64,000 nt of DNA from Pseudo-nitzschia pungens (GCA_037355855.1 CM074758.1:1585001-1649000); one strand, 5' to 3'. Shown: positions 30,459 to 44,027, counted from the stretch's first letter. Notes: a model not told the origin generated them from the letters alone. A program made the numbers and translations.

Positions 30459-32252
30459 CGTTTCCTTAGCTTTTCAATGAAAAGATCCGTTATGATTGGA
30501 AGTCTTCTCTATCATTGACGCCTTCATCGACACAATTTCAATTATTTGTCGATCAGATCTGTATATCGTTCCCCCAAGCTGTCACAACCAATATACATTC
30601 AACATTGAACCAAGGAAAGTTGCGGATTGCGGAGACATAAATTCTTCCGACGAAGCGTTTTAATGTGTACAAGCAACCTTACTCGTAGAAGTAATTGATA
30701 ACGTGAGACAATGGCATGGTGTTTTTTTGAGAATTTTTAGTTGGAACTCTATTCACGGATTAAAGATGGTATGTTTCTTATCTATTACTTCGTACTATCG
30801 AGTATGGATCCGATTTGTACTTCGGTTGCGTGAATTTTGAGAAACCCGTAAGTGACTTTTTGTATTACCGGTATGTGCGTGCGGTATGTATGTGTAATCA
30901 GTTTTTTAGGTCATCATGCCGGATCATAGTCGGTTCTGACACGTTCAGAGTCTTGTTAAAGTCAAAAAACTTCCATCGTTTTCCCTATCCTGTTTACTTC
31001 CTCTGTTCCGAAATAACTGACCACCTAGCACATACAAGCTTGTCTATCGATCAATTTTCAACCAATTCAATTCGTTCTTTTTGGGTTAAACTCTCCTCAA
31101 CTACGTCCTTATGCCTGGTTAGACACTAGTTATATCAGCGGTATTGGTGTAACTTACCTTTACTAGTAATACCGGTAACTGTACGGTAAGTACGGAACGA
31201 AAATATTTCTTAGGTACATCGCCACAAACTACTACTACTACTGCTTGTCAATCCTTCCACCAGAGTTACCACCGGAGGGCATTATTGCAATGAAAAACCG
31301 GTAGTGAAGTGGTACCGGTATCACAAATCATCTCCCCTGCAAGAATTCAGTGATTCCTAGTAGTTCCTAAATTAGTATCATTCATTATTCCCTTCTTTGT
31401 ATCTCCCTGCCAGGAATAGTATCCGAAATCGTGAGATGGATAGTAGCTGCTGGCTTTTAGTAACCCTGACGACTACGTGGTGTAGGCTGCTGCTGCTAGT
31501 GATGCATTGGCATCCATTGTTGCTCCATGACGATATTTCGACTTTTCACATTAGTAGAACATGGTATCATTACTCAGAAGTAGTACTTCTAGTAGTAGTA
31601 GTAGTAGTAGTAGCACCATTACAAGGTATTCTTCAACCGAGATCCTAGCTAATCTTGGATTCCTTGCAACATCGTGACTCACTCTTTGTCATTCATCTAA
31701 AAATACCAGACTGAAATTATTTTTGAGGTGACAAAAAAAGTGATCACAGCTTTTTATCGGATACATGATGAAACGTACTCGTGCCGTTAGATGTGTTCGT
31801 TGCGCGAAACACTTGAGAGAATTCGTGGTTGGCAAAAATAGCATGTTTTTGTGTCGGTTTTGTGTGGCTGTTGCGCTTAAAAACAAAGATTAAAAACACA
31901 ATTTTTTCTTTCATCTTCGATGTGCGTCGGGTTTTCCTTTTTTCCCCCGGCTTGATTGATTGAAGGATGCTAATTTTACACATCCTTCATTTCCTTTTTT
32001 TTTTTTTCTCATCGAAAAAAGCTTCAACCAAGCGGATAAACCCTCTTGGCAATTAAACACCAAAAGTACCAACGAGCTTTGTGCTATCTTGACTCAGCGA
32101 AGAGACTGCAATCTATTTGACATTAGAAGGAAGAGTTGGACGTGTGCAAAGGACACTTTTCCACGAACATCCTTGCTTGATTTAGTGACGCTGCTGTCTT
32201 CAAGGGTGTCGTGCAGTTGAACTATTCTTCTGTTCTACTACGCTAGACTATA
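30459..32252. other. 1.8-kb divergent intergenic region
   Basis: No supported coding sequence. It contains a (TAG)n microsatellite, GTAC/GTAA-rich words near 31140-31200 and T-rich stretches close to 31990. Promoters of the flanking genes should lie here. Confidence 0.45.
31589..31613. repeat. (TAG)n microsatellite
   Basis: About eight tandem TAG units, the same motif as at 14795-14819. Confidence 0.9.
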
Positions 32253-35200
32253 ATGATGAGTTCGGAAGATGATAAGGCATCTGGGGATCCCAGTTGGAAA
32301 CATCCTCACGCATTTCACCTCAATCTACCCCCCAATCACATAGGTAGCGATGGAATACCGTACATCACCAAATTTACCCATAAAAAGTCGAGGGATATTC
32401 TAAAAGTGGTCGAATCATTGGTGCTTACCGAGGAAATGTTTGTAAGCGAAGAAGGAGAAGTCGTTGAAATGGTCATGGATGGAAATGGCGACGCTGACAT
32501 GAAAGGAATTGACGCTGAGAATGAGAAAGTGAACGATTTGGAGGAAATCGAAGAAGTACCCATCGGTACGAAACCTACAAACCTTGGCAGATTTATGCGG
32601 TTGTGTGCAAGACTTCAATCACAAATGTCGTCATTGGAAAACTTGAAGCACTCAGGTCTCTCCCGCATTGAATTGTCCAATATTGTATTGCACATTCTCA
32701 AACTTGTGACGGCGACGTATTCCATTGAGACAATAGACGGACAAAAACCGTCTGTTACTATCTACTATGAAGATGTTGGATACATTCACTCACCATCTGA
32801 CAGTATTTCTGAAGAACAAAGATCTTCATGTATCCGACAGGATCCACAGAGTCTTGAACGGGAGTTGCAGAGAAAATTCGCCCTTCCTTCTCCAGGGCGG
32901 AAAGTACTAATGTCTGTCTTGGTTCACATTCTTTCGAACAAGGGACCACTTCGATCAGTATCGAATGCGGCTGTATTTCCGCAAATAAACGATGCGGAAC
33001 AGCAGGATCGATTCTTGCTGATTATTAGATGGAGAGTACTACTGCGAATGTTGTTACGCACCTCTCCTTATCTTGATGAGTACAAGGTGGGCAATCATCC
33101 CACATCCTCAAACTTGCGTGAAAATAGGATAGTTCGACAAACCGTCCAGATGATTCGTGATGCCAGACACTTTTTCGACCAAGGCTTGTGTCCCCGTGCT
33201 ACCGACACACCGATGTGCGATGACAAAAGCGCGTGTGAAATATGGGACATGGTCAAGACGGACGTTATGTTTCACTCGCATACCAACGCATGCTACCGAT
33301 CATTGGTCATGATGTACCTCTTTCACCCATCACGTTGCACCAGCGAATATTATGTCAAAATGATGCCCATCTGGTTTGATGCATGGACCAATATTGATAG
33401 ATGCCCCGAAATCGATTTTCTTTGGCTGACTTTATTTACTCGAGCACGGAAACACTTACCAGCATCGTTTGATTGGGGACCTATTCGGCGACGCCTTCTG
33501 ACAAACAGCCAATATTGGTTGCAAGTACCAATTGGAGGAGGTACTCTTGACAAATCATTTCCAAATGCAGCAAATCCTCGTTCGAGGTCTTGCCCGTCTC
33601 GTTTGAAAGCATTTGCTGGAGCAAGTTCATCATACGAAGAGGGAATCGATTTTGTAGCCAAGGTTGCTAAGCTATTGGTGATTGGATTAGGGTCAGGAAA
33701 AATTATCGGTGGTGTATCCGAAGGTACCAAAGATGTCTTGCGATTTTTAAATTTCGTGACTCCCTACTTCAATCCCAGTAATTTGGGCTCTTGGACTTTC
33801 ACATTGGGCGCTTTTCTCCATTACTTTTCCTACGAAGTGTGTTGTCGGATGGGAGTTGCCGGTAGCATGAATTCAATGAAGGAAAATCGTCCTGAATTGG
33901 CAAAGGCTCTCACCCAGGTCGAACCTAGTTTGACGGTGACTCGTATTCCTCCTCACGAGGTGGTTGCGCTAATGGATTCCCTCCTACCACTCTGTCAACA
34001 ATCGTTGTATAGTAAAAATGCACACGTTGGCCGTGCAGGTGAAGCTGCAATGGTTTACCTCGCACAAATCGATCCATTTCGAGTCACTCCTGTCTTTGTC
34101 GACTTTGCAATGCGTGCATTGGGCGTATCGGCTGTTAACCTTGCTCATCAAGCCCCAGCAGCCTTATCTGCTCTGATGAGACTTCTTCAGCCATCGTTAC
34201 GTCGCGACCCAAATGTGTTGTTGGTCCGACTCCCTGAACTATTGAGACTTACCCTTGCTGGTATCGACAGTAACGACCAAAACAAGACAATCCGCACGTT
34301 GATTCTATATCGATCCCTCACGTCATGGATACCTGTTGGGGGAGCTCCAAACGACTGGAAGTATTTGACCGAAAACAACGAACATGAATTAGGAGAACGA
34401 ACTGATGGAACCGAGGTAACAGGCCGAAACCTTCACGGACATCTCTGCGGGCTTACAGAATCAAAAAGCTACATTGAATCAGTAGAAAAGCTACCGGACA
34501 CCTCATTGTTGAAGCAGGGTTCTGTCAGAGAAGACTTCGATTTTGATTTGCTTATTCGGGAGGCTTCTTCAGCCCTGAGTGACTGGGTACTTGAGTTCCT
34601 GGATAGAATCTACGACACATTACGGGCGACAGGAGAACGAGAGAAGGTAGCGAGTAGCGCTACCGGAGTAGCCTCGAGGCATTCTTCTGCGGATGTCCAA
34701 CTTGCACGAAACTTTTCCAGAGTTTTGAAGGAGTGCCTTATACAGACGTTCGCTTCAATGGACGACGAGGTTCACAAACTGGCTTTGAACTCAGTGAAGA
34801 GATTCCTATCGGAAGAAACGCTTCCTAACGCAGCCAAGGATACATCCTTCCTTTGTCTTGCTGCATGCTCTGCTCGGATCCAGAATGGTCATGTAGTGAG
34901 TCCGGGTATCGATGCATTGATTCCAGTTTTGATGGATGAATTAGAGCACCATTCAAACAAGACTGCCGTTTATCGTTTGAGATGTTTAGCAGGTGCGGTC
35001 AGATCTTGTGGTGTCGCCATAATTAAGCACAAGAATGAAATCAAGAAAGCAATTAACTTTGCTTTACAGAGCAAGGACAAGCATGTATACAAAACGGGCT
35101 GTAAGCTTTTGCGACATACACTGTCAACTCTATGTGAGTCGTATTGCCTGGCTACTGGACTGGTCCCCCGAATGGCAGAGCAAAGTGGAAATATAATATT

Positions 35201-38200
35201 TGGCAAGTCAGCACAGTTACATAATGATTCTGTTGAATGGCACGTGCCAAACGGTGACTGCATCCAATTTGCATCGGAACTCCTGAATCAGAACATTTTT
35301 GAAAGGATCCAAAACATTCCACAATTGAATACAGAGGATACAGACAACAATATGAACGAAATCCAAAGCATTGATATTCCCGAGCTGAGAAGATGTCTGC
35401 GTGTTCTGCGCTATGCTTTGCGTGGTGCTGCTGGAATTGTATTGGACTTTGATGCAGTAAACTCTGAAAGTCTGCCGGATCAAATGGACACAGATTGCTC
35501 TGAAAAAGTCAACGATGAAAATCTATTTCCATACGAACAGGCAATGATGAATTTGCTGAAAGCATCTCCCAAAGAAACATACGAGTCAATGATAACAATG
35601 CGTTGCAGGATTTCATCTTTCATTCGTAACTTTGATGAACCTGATTGCTTCGGAATCATTCAAAGTTGACACAATTTCCGAAGGGACAGGTTCAGCAGAA
35701 GGATCAACGTCTACTCCAGATAGGAAGTATCTTGGATCCATAAGCTCTGACCCTAAAGTCTGCAAAGAAGCCACTGACATCGCACTTCTTCTACTCACTC
35801 GAAGAGGTGCAGCGTTCCGATCTCAAGAAGGGAAGAACATCTGGAAAACTCAAAAACAATTAGCCACCGATTTTGCTGTTCTTGCCGAGGCGGATCACAT
35901 CGCCGAATCATTGCAGAGGGCTCAACTTTACGGAAGCAGCAATGTGGTTTTCTTCAAAGACGGAGAAGATGCAGGTAAAACGTTGCCACGTCGACTACTT
36001 CTCGCGCGTGTTCAACTCTTTCATGATTCATTGCAACGTACAGCAAGTTTCGAGATTCCGAGACGTCTCAAACGACTCTCGTTGCTAAGAAAGCGCCGAA
36101 AGAAAATCTTGTTTTGCAAAGATGTTAACACTCATCATCTTTGTGAATCAATGAAAAATATTAAAATAGCAGATCCTCTAGTGGCGTTGGACGTTTACGA
36201 GGGTATCTTTGATGGGCTATTTTCCCTAACGTGCCATTCGAACACCCAAGTTCGATCTTCCGCCATCGGTGTTGTTGACTATGCGATAACACGGTTTGGT
36301 TGGCTTCTTCGAGGTAGATTGCCTCGACTCTTATCAGCGATTCAATTACGAGATGATAACATGCATGGGAGGTTCGGTATTCCGTCTTGCTCAATGTTGA
36401 AAAACGCGATTGATAGTCAAGGAAAACGAAAGCGCCTCGCTGAAGCATTGAAAGGCGTGTGTTCAATGCTATCTATCCCAAGAGCCAGCAAGGAAATTTT
36501 GGGCACCGAGAAGTTTCGACATGACTTTATTTCGACAATCTGTGGAAACGAAAATCTTGTATCATTGATGCCTGCAGAAGAAATGCAGAAAATGGTACAT
36601 TATTTACAGTCTATTTTCAGTCCTTTCCGTGTGGGATTCTACAGCCTCCCACGCGCGTCGAATTCGGAGAAAAAGCTCCACGAAGATAGCCTGACATTTT
36701 TACTAAGTGTTTTCTCCACCAATGAAAAAGAAAGTGAGAGTAACGAAGAAGAAGGAGATGAGAAAGATGCTCATTGGAGAAAGCTATTACTAGCATGTTG
36801 GTTTCTGACTGTCATAGTTGATAGTGATGATCTTGTGAAAAATCAAGTCATTGCTACAAAACTTTGGAAACTTTGTTTTCAAATCCTCGAAGATGAGTAC
36901 GGACAACCTCTCCAACGCGTTGCTCTTGGACTTTTTGGTCGGCTTGTAATGATGGTCGAAAACGGCCCATCTTTCAAGATTCTGCGTGAGGAATTTTTGA
37001 AGGAGAGCTTCTGCATTACTTTTGGCAAAGCCCTTGTCTATGATCACAAAGAAGACTCCAGTGTTGGTGGCGGTCATAGGGCGCAGTGGGCCACTGGTGT
37101 GGCGGATATAATTCGTGACTCGGCTCGAAACATTGCCCCCAAATCATTATTTCCGTTTCAACGAACAAATCAAAACTCTGGGACATTCAAGGTTTCCCAC
37201 GCACAACTTGTTGAAGCGATCCTTATCGGTCTGGGTCAAGTGGATGCCATCACCGTTGCGCGTTATCTCTTATCTTTCTCGAAGAAGATGGCAGCGTCTC
37301 CTCCAAGTGAAGACCAGCGCAATCAACAATGCACCTCTGCAGAAATTTTTGCCGGAGTCACTTGCGCTCTTCTACAAATGATAGACGGCGACGCACTTGA
37401 TGAAATCTGGAAGTCAGACCTCATCCCATTCCTTGCTGAATCTATACCCAAATTTCCAATGAACCTGTCTGCGGCTTACTTTGATTCGATTCGATTTGCC
37501 ATTCACTCTTCACCTCCTGATAAGTTTTACCCTTTGACGCTATGGTTGTTTGAGAAAATTGAAGAGACTCTATGGCAGCCGAAGAGTGAGCAGACTGCAT
37601 CTGACGGAAATTCGGGATCGGATTCGAAAGACGCTGAAGATAACGAAAAAATGGGGTCGTCGCAAGGCACAGAAGGCTTCACAGCACAAACAAAATGGCT
37701 TTACTTATGTTGCGCCTTGCTCATAGAACTGGATGAAACAGAGCTAGATTCTACAATCCTGAGAACTCGGTGGTATACAAAAGGGCTCACGAAAGGATTC
37801 ACTGACCCGAATGTGACAGTGAAAGCCGAGGCTTTATCAACTGACAGCTTAAAGAAATCGTGGAAACTAGTAAGCGAAAGATTGCTTCCAAGACTCATCG
37901 ACGCACTTGGACATCCATACGAGAGCTGTCGAGATCATATTTCAGGTTGCCTTTTCCGAATTTGTTACTGTCATCGAAAGATGTCTATTGGAACTACATC
38001 CAATGGACCAAGTAGAAGTAACAGTGCTATTGATCTCTCAAGTCTCGATAAGAACGATCCCGGTGCAGTTATTGTTCAAAAGCTTCTATCTCTGCAAAAC
38101 ACGACGGACAAATTGTTTCAAAACCGTTACAACTCCCTAATAACAGCTCGCCGGTTTTTCTCTTATTGTGTCCATTTTGGAGAGGCAAAATACGAATACT

Positions 38201-39066
38201 CTGATTACATCATTCCTTTACTACCTCTTGCTTTCGAAGCGCTGAAATCGACAGTTGAAGAAGGGAGTGAAAATTCTGAACCTGACACTGTAATGAAACG
38301 GGCACTCGAGGCCGAAGTTGTGAAAGGATACCGCCGCACGATTGCTGAAGTCAGTATCGCATCTGTGATTTCATACAGTGGCACTAAGGGGGAAACCGAT
38401 ATCTCCCGGGTATTAGATACGGTTGAAATTTCGGCAAAGCACGAGACGTGGCAAGTTCGTCACGCCTCTGCTCATTTTTTGAGATGTTTTCAAGGAAGCC
38501 ACAAGTTTCTATTTTCCGAATCGCAATCAGAGAAGATAGCAAAAATTGTGATTGGGCTGCTCGCAGACGATAGGCGCGAAGTATCTTCAGCGGCGATGGC
38601 TGCTGTAACAGGTATCATCGCGGCTATGCCATCCGATGAGGTAGCCTCCCTTGTACAAAAGTATATCTCTGAGGCAAATCGATCAAAACTGAAAATCAAG
38701 AAGACTTCGAAAAAAGTGGGTGCTGACCAAACCGTTCAAATGTCAGAGGCCGAAGAAGCAGAGATGAAGTTGAAAGAACAAAAGCGAGCAAAGAAGCAGC
38801 AGTCTTCCGTCTTCTTTTTGTGCGCTACCATAATGTCCCAGCCTTACGAAACCCCGCCATATATTCCGAAAGCTCTAGCTGCCATTTCAAAACACTCATT
38901 CAAACGCAATGCGCCTCTCGGAATTCGAGACACCGTGAAGAAGTGTTGCGCTGAATACAAAAAGACTCACATGTCTGATAATTGGGAAGTTCATCGAAGT
39001 GTCTTCAGTCAAGAGGAGCTTGAGGCGTTGGAGGATGTCGTGAGCTCGCCCCATTACTATGCTTGA
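32253..39066 (+). CDS. PSME4: proteasome activator Blm10/PA200 (PSME4) with one +1 frame change
   Basis: Two very long overlapping frames (32253-35669 and about 35596-39066) together encode about 2,270 residues of a HEAT-repeat protein of Blm10/PA200 size. The first half has the family-like segments LGSWTFTLGAFLHYFSYEVC and YRSLVMMYLFHPS. The second ends ...VSSPHYYA, the C-terminal HbYX motif that docks the activator into the 20S proteasome alpha ring and opens the gate. The frame moves +1 somewhere between 35596 (after stops in the new frame) and 35667, where the old frame ends AGT TGA C. The junction falls in a poorly conserved acidic linker, so the exact spot is uncertain, and no GT-AG intron of suitable size is obvious. 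The product acts in nucleus and cytosol in ubiquitin-independent degradation. The ATG at 32253 opens the frame. Confidence 0.9.
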
Positions 39067-39159
39067 AGAAGATTCCAGTGACAGCCACTGAAACGAAAAT
39101 AGATCTCATGAATTTATAATAAGGAACATAAACTTTAAAATAGGCGTATGGTTAAACTA

Positions 39160-40167
39160 TTACATCAGTTTCGTTTCAACGGCATGAAGATGAGGGCCCG
39201 TCAAACTTGTCATCCGGTCATCTACTATCTCCACTTCGGGTGAGCATACTTTCACTGCCATCTGCTGCTTCAGTTGGTATTCGAATTGGATCATGGGATA
39301 ACCGAAGGTCTCAACATTCTCGCACATTTTCTTGAAGCTCTCTAAAAATGCCAAGGCAGCAGGATACGAGAATTCCAAATCAAGCCCTGAAATATCATGC
39401 AAATTGGGAAAGAATTTGGGGACATGTGTGAGCGCGACCGGACCATGAAGTTAGAGTTTGCCGTCACGATTGTTCGTTTGTGTCATACCTAATGCTGTGG
39501 GTGTATATCCTCCTAGTAGTTTTCGCCAGTGCTTAGCCAAAGTGGCAATCATTGTTGTCCTTTTCTTTGTGCTCTCAAATTTAAAAATCCATCCACTGTA
39601 AGTCTTGATCGCAAACGTGAAACAAAATAGAAGATCGAATTTTTCGCTTCCTGCTTCGGGTGAAATCCCCAAGTATCGACGATGAAACCCTTCGAAGTGC
39701 CGAACGACATTTGTAGACTCGTTGAAGATGTGATCTTGATGGTTCGCATTTTTGTAGAAATCCAAATACGACACAAGCATTTCTTCTCGTCCATGTGGAA
39801 GAATCATGATGCGAAGTCGATCTACCTGTTCCTGTGAAAGCTCTGCCGCACAAACGTAGTCACCGATATAATCGTATTCCGCGTCGCCGGGTTCAAAGAT
39901 TTCGCGGATGTACATAACCGCCGTCCCATCGCCATACCCATCGCGTCGTGTGACTCGGTCGAGCTCCTCGAGCTTGGTTTCGAACGGAGACATCCTCGAT
40001 GTTTTGCTCCAAATTCTGCTAGTTGTCCTTTGAAAGTAATGCTTGATGGCTTTCTTCGGATTGAGAGGCAAAATGTGTCTCGATGACGAATCGTTGGGCA
40101 TCCCTCTCATCAGCACGTATTCGATGTCGTATTTCGAAGAGGGAAGCTCTACCCAAGTTTTTTTCAT
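39160..40167 (-). CDS. hypothetical protein, two exons
   Basis: Exons 39489-40167 and 39160-39386 flank a 102-bp intron (donor GTATGA, acceptor ATTTCAG). Splicing in phase 1 gives 301 residues reading ...TPTALG-LDLEFSYPAALAF across the junction. The protein starts MKKTWVELPSSKYDIEY and includes LRIMILPHGREEMLVSYLDF, GFHRRYLGISPEAGSEKFD and a Trp/Phe-rich core. It has no signal peptide or transmembrane helix and seems to be a soluble alpha/beta protein. I do not recognise the family. It converges on the Blm10 gene with fewer than 100 bases between stops. Confidence 0.7.
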
Positions 40168-41070
40168 TTTCGAATCAGAGCCGACGACAATTTTTGATGT
40201 TGTGGCAAAGTGTCAACGGCAGAGAACACGACTGAATATCTGGAGCTCTTTAAAGTATTGATGTCGTTACGACAAGCAACGAAATCAATCAATTCTTGTT
40301 CTTAGCGTCGGTCGTTGAACTGTGTGAAAGACGTCGCTTATGCTTCGAACGTTCGCAGAGCCTGAAAACTGAAGGTTTTAAGTTTTGATCGTAATCAGTA
40401 TGGGTCATGGTTTGAAACAGGAAAAGGGTAGTCACATAAAAAACCGAAAACTAAGAGCAACCGTCATTTGAATAATACTGCAACAACATCCACTGCTTCC
40501 GCTGGCGACTAACGTCTATTTTATCGATTGGTTTGCAAATGTTGGCAATCCGCTGGAAACTCTCGCCGGTGCTTTCGCTGACATCGTCGCGTCTCGTAGA
40601 CGTAGTGGTTTTTTCTTTTCCTTTTTTCCACGAAAAAAACCACAGCATTCCTACCATTCGTTCCGCGTGCGCCAAAGAATGATAACCGCTAATTTTGCCA
40701 TTGACCATCCGATCGTCGTACGACTTCGAGCGCCCTGGTTCTCGGTGCCGAAAAAATAGCATGACGTTCAAATGGCAGTTCCACACTAAGTGTCGTTGAG
40801 GGCTCGTTGTCAGCACCAGAGGCAACTTGAGTTTTCGTGCCTTTCTTTGAAAAATTGGTATGGTACTGTACGGTACGGCACGGCACGGCATTCATTCCAA
40901 AAGCGCATCACATTTTTTGAATTCGCCAACGAACGATGCTTTCACTCATTCCACTCATTCATCCATCATGAATGAATGGGTGGATATTCCTGCATTCCAA
41001 TCCGTTCCGTTGGCGTGATCCGGATGACTCATTGACTGGTTGATTTTGATTCCTTCCTTCCTTTGCGTTG
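40168..41070. other. intergenic region
   Basis: Contains a minus-strand open frame (40451-40891) without recognisable features and a short TACGGTACGGCACGGCACGG tract near 40868-40890. I do not call a gene. Confidence 0.4.
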
Positions 41071-42329
41071 TCAAGTCAAGCAAATCGGCACCGGTGGAGG
41101 CCTTCCACCCGCGACACCGCCGACGGACTCAGCGGCAACCAGGATGGCGGCATCCATTTCGAATCCCACGCAGGGAATCCTGTGCATCCAGCGATCGGGA
41201 CGGACGAAGGGGTTGGTAGCGGTGCTCACCACCGGCAACAACCTGCCCACGGTGTACCGCCAGGCCATCAACGAGACGGCTCCGGCGAGCACGGGAGCCA
41301 ACGATGCGATGGTTCTGTCGGGGCTTTCGTTCTTGTTGCTGTTGTTGCTACTGCTGCTTTCGCTGTTGTCGCTCCGGAACCGATGGATCGAAAGGATGGC
41401 AACACCGAGGGATTGCCAGCACGCCACGAGAAGCGATCCCAGGGCCCTCGTTGTCTTGGAATTTTCCCAGATGAGTACCACGACAGTGGCCACCTGAAAG
41501 GCCGTGGGCAGAAGCAATGCCAAATAAATTTGATGCGCGAGGCTGTGCGGGTATCCGGTAGTATTCGCAGTCGATGATGTTGTTGGCGTTGCTTCGACCT
41601 CGGGTTGTTTTTTGGCCGCAGTGCTTTTGTTGTTTTTGCTGTCCTCGGAAGATACCGACGATGGTGGTGGCGACGACGACACGGTCGATAGCAACGTGGT
41701 GCATCCGTAAATGGCCAACCATTGCACCAGCAAATCCAGAATGGAAGCAACCACAAAGATTCCAAAAAGCAGTGCTGCGGACGAATCGTCGTCGTTATCG
41801 ATGTCGATGTCGATGTTGCTGTCGCTATCGTCATCGAGACCAAAGTTCGCTCGTGTTGATGGTGCCCCGAGTTCGTCGGCAAGCGTCTGCCACTTGAGAT
41901 AGGCGTGAAAGAGACTCGACAGGAGCGTCCATTGGACCAGGCGCTGGAGGATCGATGTCACGCTTGCAACACGGCCCACGGTTTCAATATCGATATCGAT
42001 ATCGATATCGTTTGTCTTCTCTTTTCCGTCATCGTTTTTCGTTTCGTGACGCCGTCCGTAAAAGATCTTGTGCGGCCACGACAGCTCCCGGTTGTTGTAC
42101 AGCACGTGCCGGTAGGCCTCCGGCCGCAGGAGGATGCAGTCGATGACTATCAGCAACCACTCCCGCTCGATGTAGGGGTCGACGATTCGCTGGCACCGAT
42201 CGTTCTCGCATCGCATGGCCTTGATGGACGACAGGGAGCTGGTGAGCTGCCGGTACAGGACCGCGCAGGGCGTTCCGCAGTAGACGCAAACGTACGGATG
42301 ATGATTCTTCCCCAGGGAGTTGATGCCCC

Positions 42330-42360
<31 letters not shown>

Positions 42361-42402
42361 GTCGATATCGTCGACGTTGTTGGTGGCACCTTTGGTTCGC
42401 AT
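41071..42402 (-). CDS. ARV1: ARV1-like lipid/sterol homeostasis membrane protein
   Basis: The N-terminal ARV1 homology domain is clear: HPYVCVYCGTPCAVLYRQ, then AMRCENDRCQRIVDPYIE and IDCILLRPEAYRHVLYN. Zinc ligands would be Cys39, Cys42, Cys65 and Cys70; the second pair is spaced C-x4-C rather than the common C-x2-C. Several hydrophobic helices follow (for example LLFGIFVVASILDLLVQWL and IYLALLLPTAFQVATVVVLI), giving a multi-pass ER protein of 443 residues. ARV1 proteins help move sterols, ceramides or GPI precursors out of the ER. Low-complexity Asp/Ile runs encoded by ATCGAT- and GTC-type microsatellites are inserted at three places, and a Ser-rich loop near the C-terminus is unusually long. 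The start is an ATG directly ahead of an acidic run. Confidence 0.88.
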
Positions 42403-43025
42403 CGCGGTGGGGCTCGCGTTTTCCTCGTTGTGCAGCTAGATGCTGAACACAATTGCGCGGGGTTCGTTCGTTTCAAGTCTGGTGGACGATGGCAGAAGGG
42501 ATGGTCGGCTTTTCAGGTGGTCGGTTTCTTTGCACGGTATGAAGTGAGCTTACTGTATGAATGAACGCAGGAGGCGAAATGCGAAATCCAAAAAAAATAG
42601 TGCTTCCGACTTCCGAGACGATGGGAGATAAAGATGGGATGTAGGGTAAACCTTAGGTAATTAACTTACCTGGTATGTGTAATACGATTGGCACCAGTAG
42701 GAAAACGCAGACCACTTTGTTATATCATACCGTACCTCGTACTCTGATACAGTATAAAAGATACTATTGCAGATTTTTTCCCGCGATAATTCAATCACGA
42801 ATGTTTCTTGCAGAACATCCTTTACGTGTACCGGTAAGGTTTACTTCGTGAAAAGGAATCCAGGAATCCTCTTCACTCTTCTCACATCTCACATCGATCC
42901 CACAATATCTCGTCACATCTCAAATAACGCAAGACCTAACAAGTTCAGCAACAAAGAACGATCGAATCCAACCCATTCCATCGGTCCGCCAAAACAGACC
43001 GACAAGACACAACGAAAAGAAAACG
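42403..43025. other. divergent intergenic region
   Basis: Spacer with a possible TATA-like element (CAGTATAAAAGATAC, about 42750-42764), 270 bases before the SWEET start codon, too far to be certain. No coding frame is supported. Confidence 0.35.
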
Positions 43026-44027
43026 ATGGGCTGGCAAGAGATCGTCTTTGAGTACGTGTGCCCCGTCGGGGGCTGCCTCCTGGCGTCCTCGGTCTTTGCC
43101 GCCCCGATCAAGGACCTAAACCATGCCCTCCGCAGGGGATCCCTCGGCAGCCTCAACACGATTCCCTGGGCCGTCATGACCGGAAACTGCCTCGGGTGGT
43201 GCGCCTACGCCTACTACATGGCGGATCCCTTCGTGCTGGCCGCGAATCTCCCGGGGCTGATCCTCTCACTCTGGCTCAACATTGGCGCCTGCAAGCTGCA
43301 GTACCTGGCGCAGATCGATGCGATCCGCCGCGATTCGAGGCACGGGCACAATTACAATGACAACAACAATGATAATGATAACGACAACGATAACGATAAC
43401 GACGACGAGCCCGAGCGCACCACCGAGACGAGACACCACCACAAAATCCACGATTTGCACCACGAATATTCGACGTCTCTGTCGTGGTCCCGGCAGGACG
43501 TTGTCTTGCTGCGAATCGTCACGGGGTGGGCGGCGGTGCTGGTGGCCGTGGGCTGGATGGGAGGCCTTCGTTCGTCGTCGTCGTCGTCGGAGTTGCCCTA
43601 CGCCCCACACACCGTGGTGGGGATCCTGGTCAACATCAACCTCGTCTTTTTCTACGGGGCCCCGCTGCAGACCATGAAGACGGTCCTGGAAACGAGGTCG
43701 TCGGACACCCTCCACACGCCGACGGTCACCCGGAACATTGCCAACGCCGTGTTCTGGATGTCCTACGGCTTTGCCCGGAACGATGCCATCATCTACGGTC
43801 CCAACGGCGTGGGATTCTTGCTGGGACTCGCACAGTGCGCGCTGTTGGTTGCGTATCCCAAGACTGGATCGGCGGCGGCGGTGGCGGTGGCACCGGCGTC
43901 TCGGTTCTATGCTTCGGCTCCGACGACGACCGATGCCATCGAAGGCGCCGAAGTGGAGTTTGCGACGCTGCCTGCCTTTGTGGAGGACGAAACCATTTCG
44001 TCCGTGGTCCAACGAAGAATAGTGTGA
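43026..44027 (+). CDS. SWEET (MtN3/saliva) sugar transporter
   Basis: A 333-residue seven-helix transporter with two MtN3/PQ-loop repeats. Repeat one spans roughly residues 1-100 (FAAPIKDLNHALRRGSLGSL, IPWAVMTGNCLGWCAYAYYM); repeat two spans about 195-285 (VNINLVFFYGAPLQTMKTVL, NIANAVFWMSYGFARNDA, IYGPNGVGFLLGLAQ). The conserved Pro and Asn residues of the sugar-binding core are visible in each repeat. SWEETs are bidirectional facilitators of mono- or disaccharides in plasma or internal membranes. A poly-Asn/Asp loop between the repeats is encoded by an AATGAT/GATAAC microsatellite (about 43353-43407), and the C-terminal tail is Ala/Thr-rich. Substrate and membrane cannot be told from sequence. 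Confidence 0.9.
   Translation: MGWQEIVFEYVCPVGGCLLASSVFAAPIKDLNHALRRGSLGSLNTIPWAVMTGNCLGWCAYAYYMADPFVLAANLPGLILSLWLNIGACKLQYLAQIDAIRRDSRHGHNYNDNNNDNDNDNDNDNDDEPERTTETRHHHKIHDLHHEYSTSLSWSRQDVVLLRIVTGWAAVLVAVGWMGGLRSSSSSSELPYAPHTVVGILVNINLVFFYGAPLQTMKTVLETRSSDTLHTPTVTRNIANAVFWMSYGFARNDAIIYGPNGVGFLLGLAQCALLVAYPKTGSAAAVAVAPASRFYASAPTTTDAIEGAEVEFATLPAFVEDETISSVVQRRIV

Noticed and set aside
35596..35669. Intron explaining the Blm10 frame change
   Set aside because: No convincing GT donor within range that would leave a length of 3n+1 before an AG near 35606.
40451..40891. 146-codon minus-strand ORF
   Set aside because: No protein-like features; its start lies in a low-complexity TACGG/CACGG tract.
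43284..44012. Long minus-strand ORF opposite the SWEET gene
   Set aside because: Arg/His/Gly-rich antisense shadow of a GC-rich gene.
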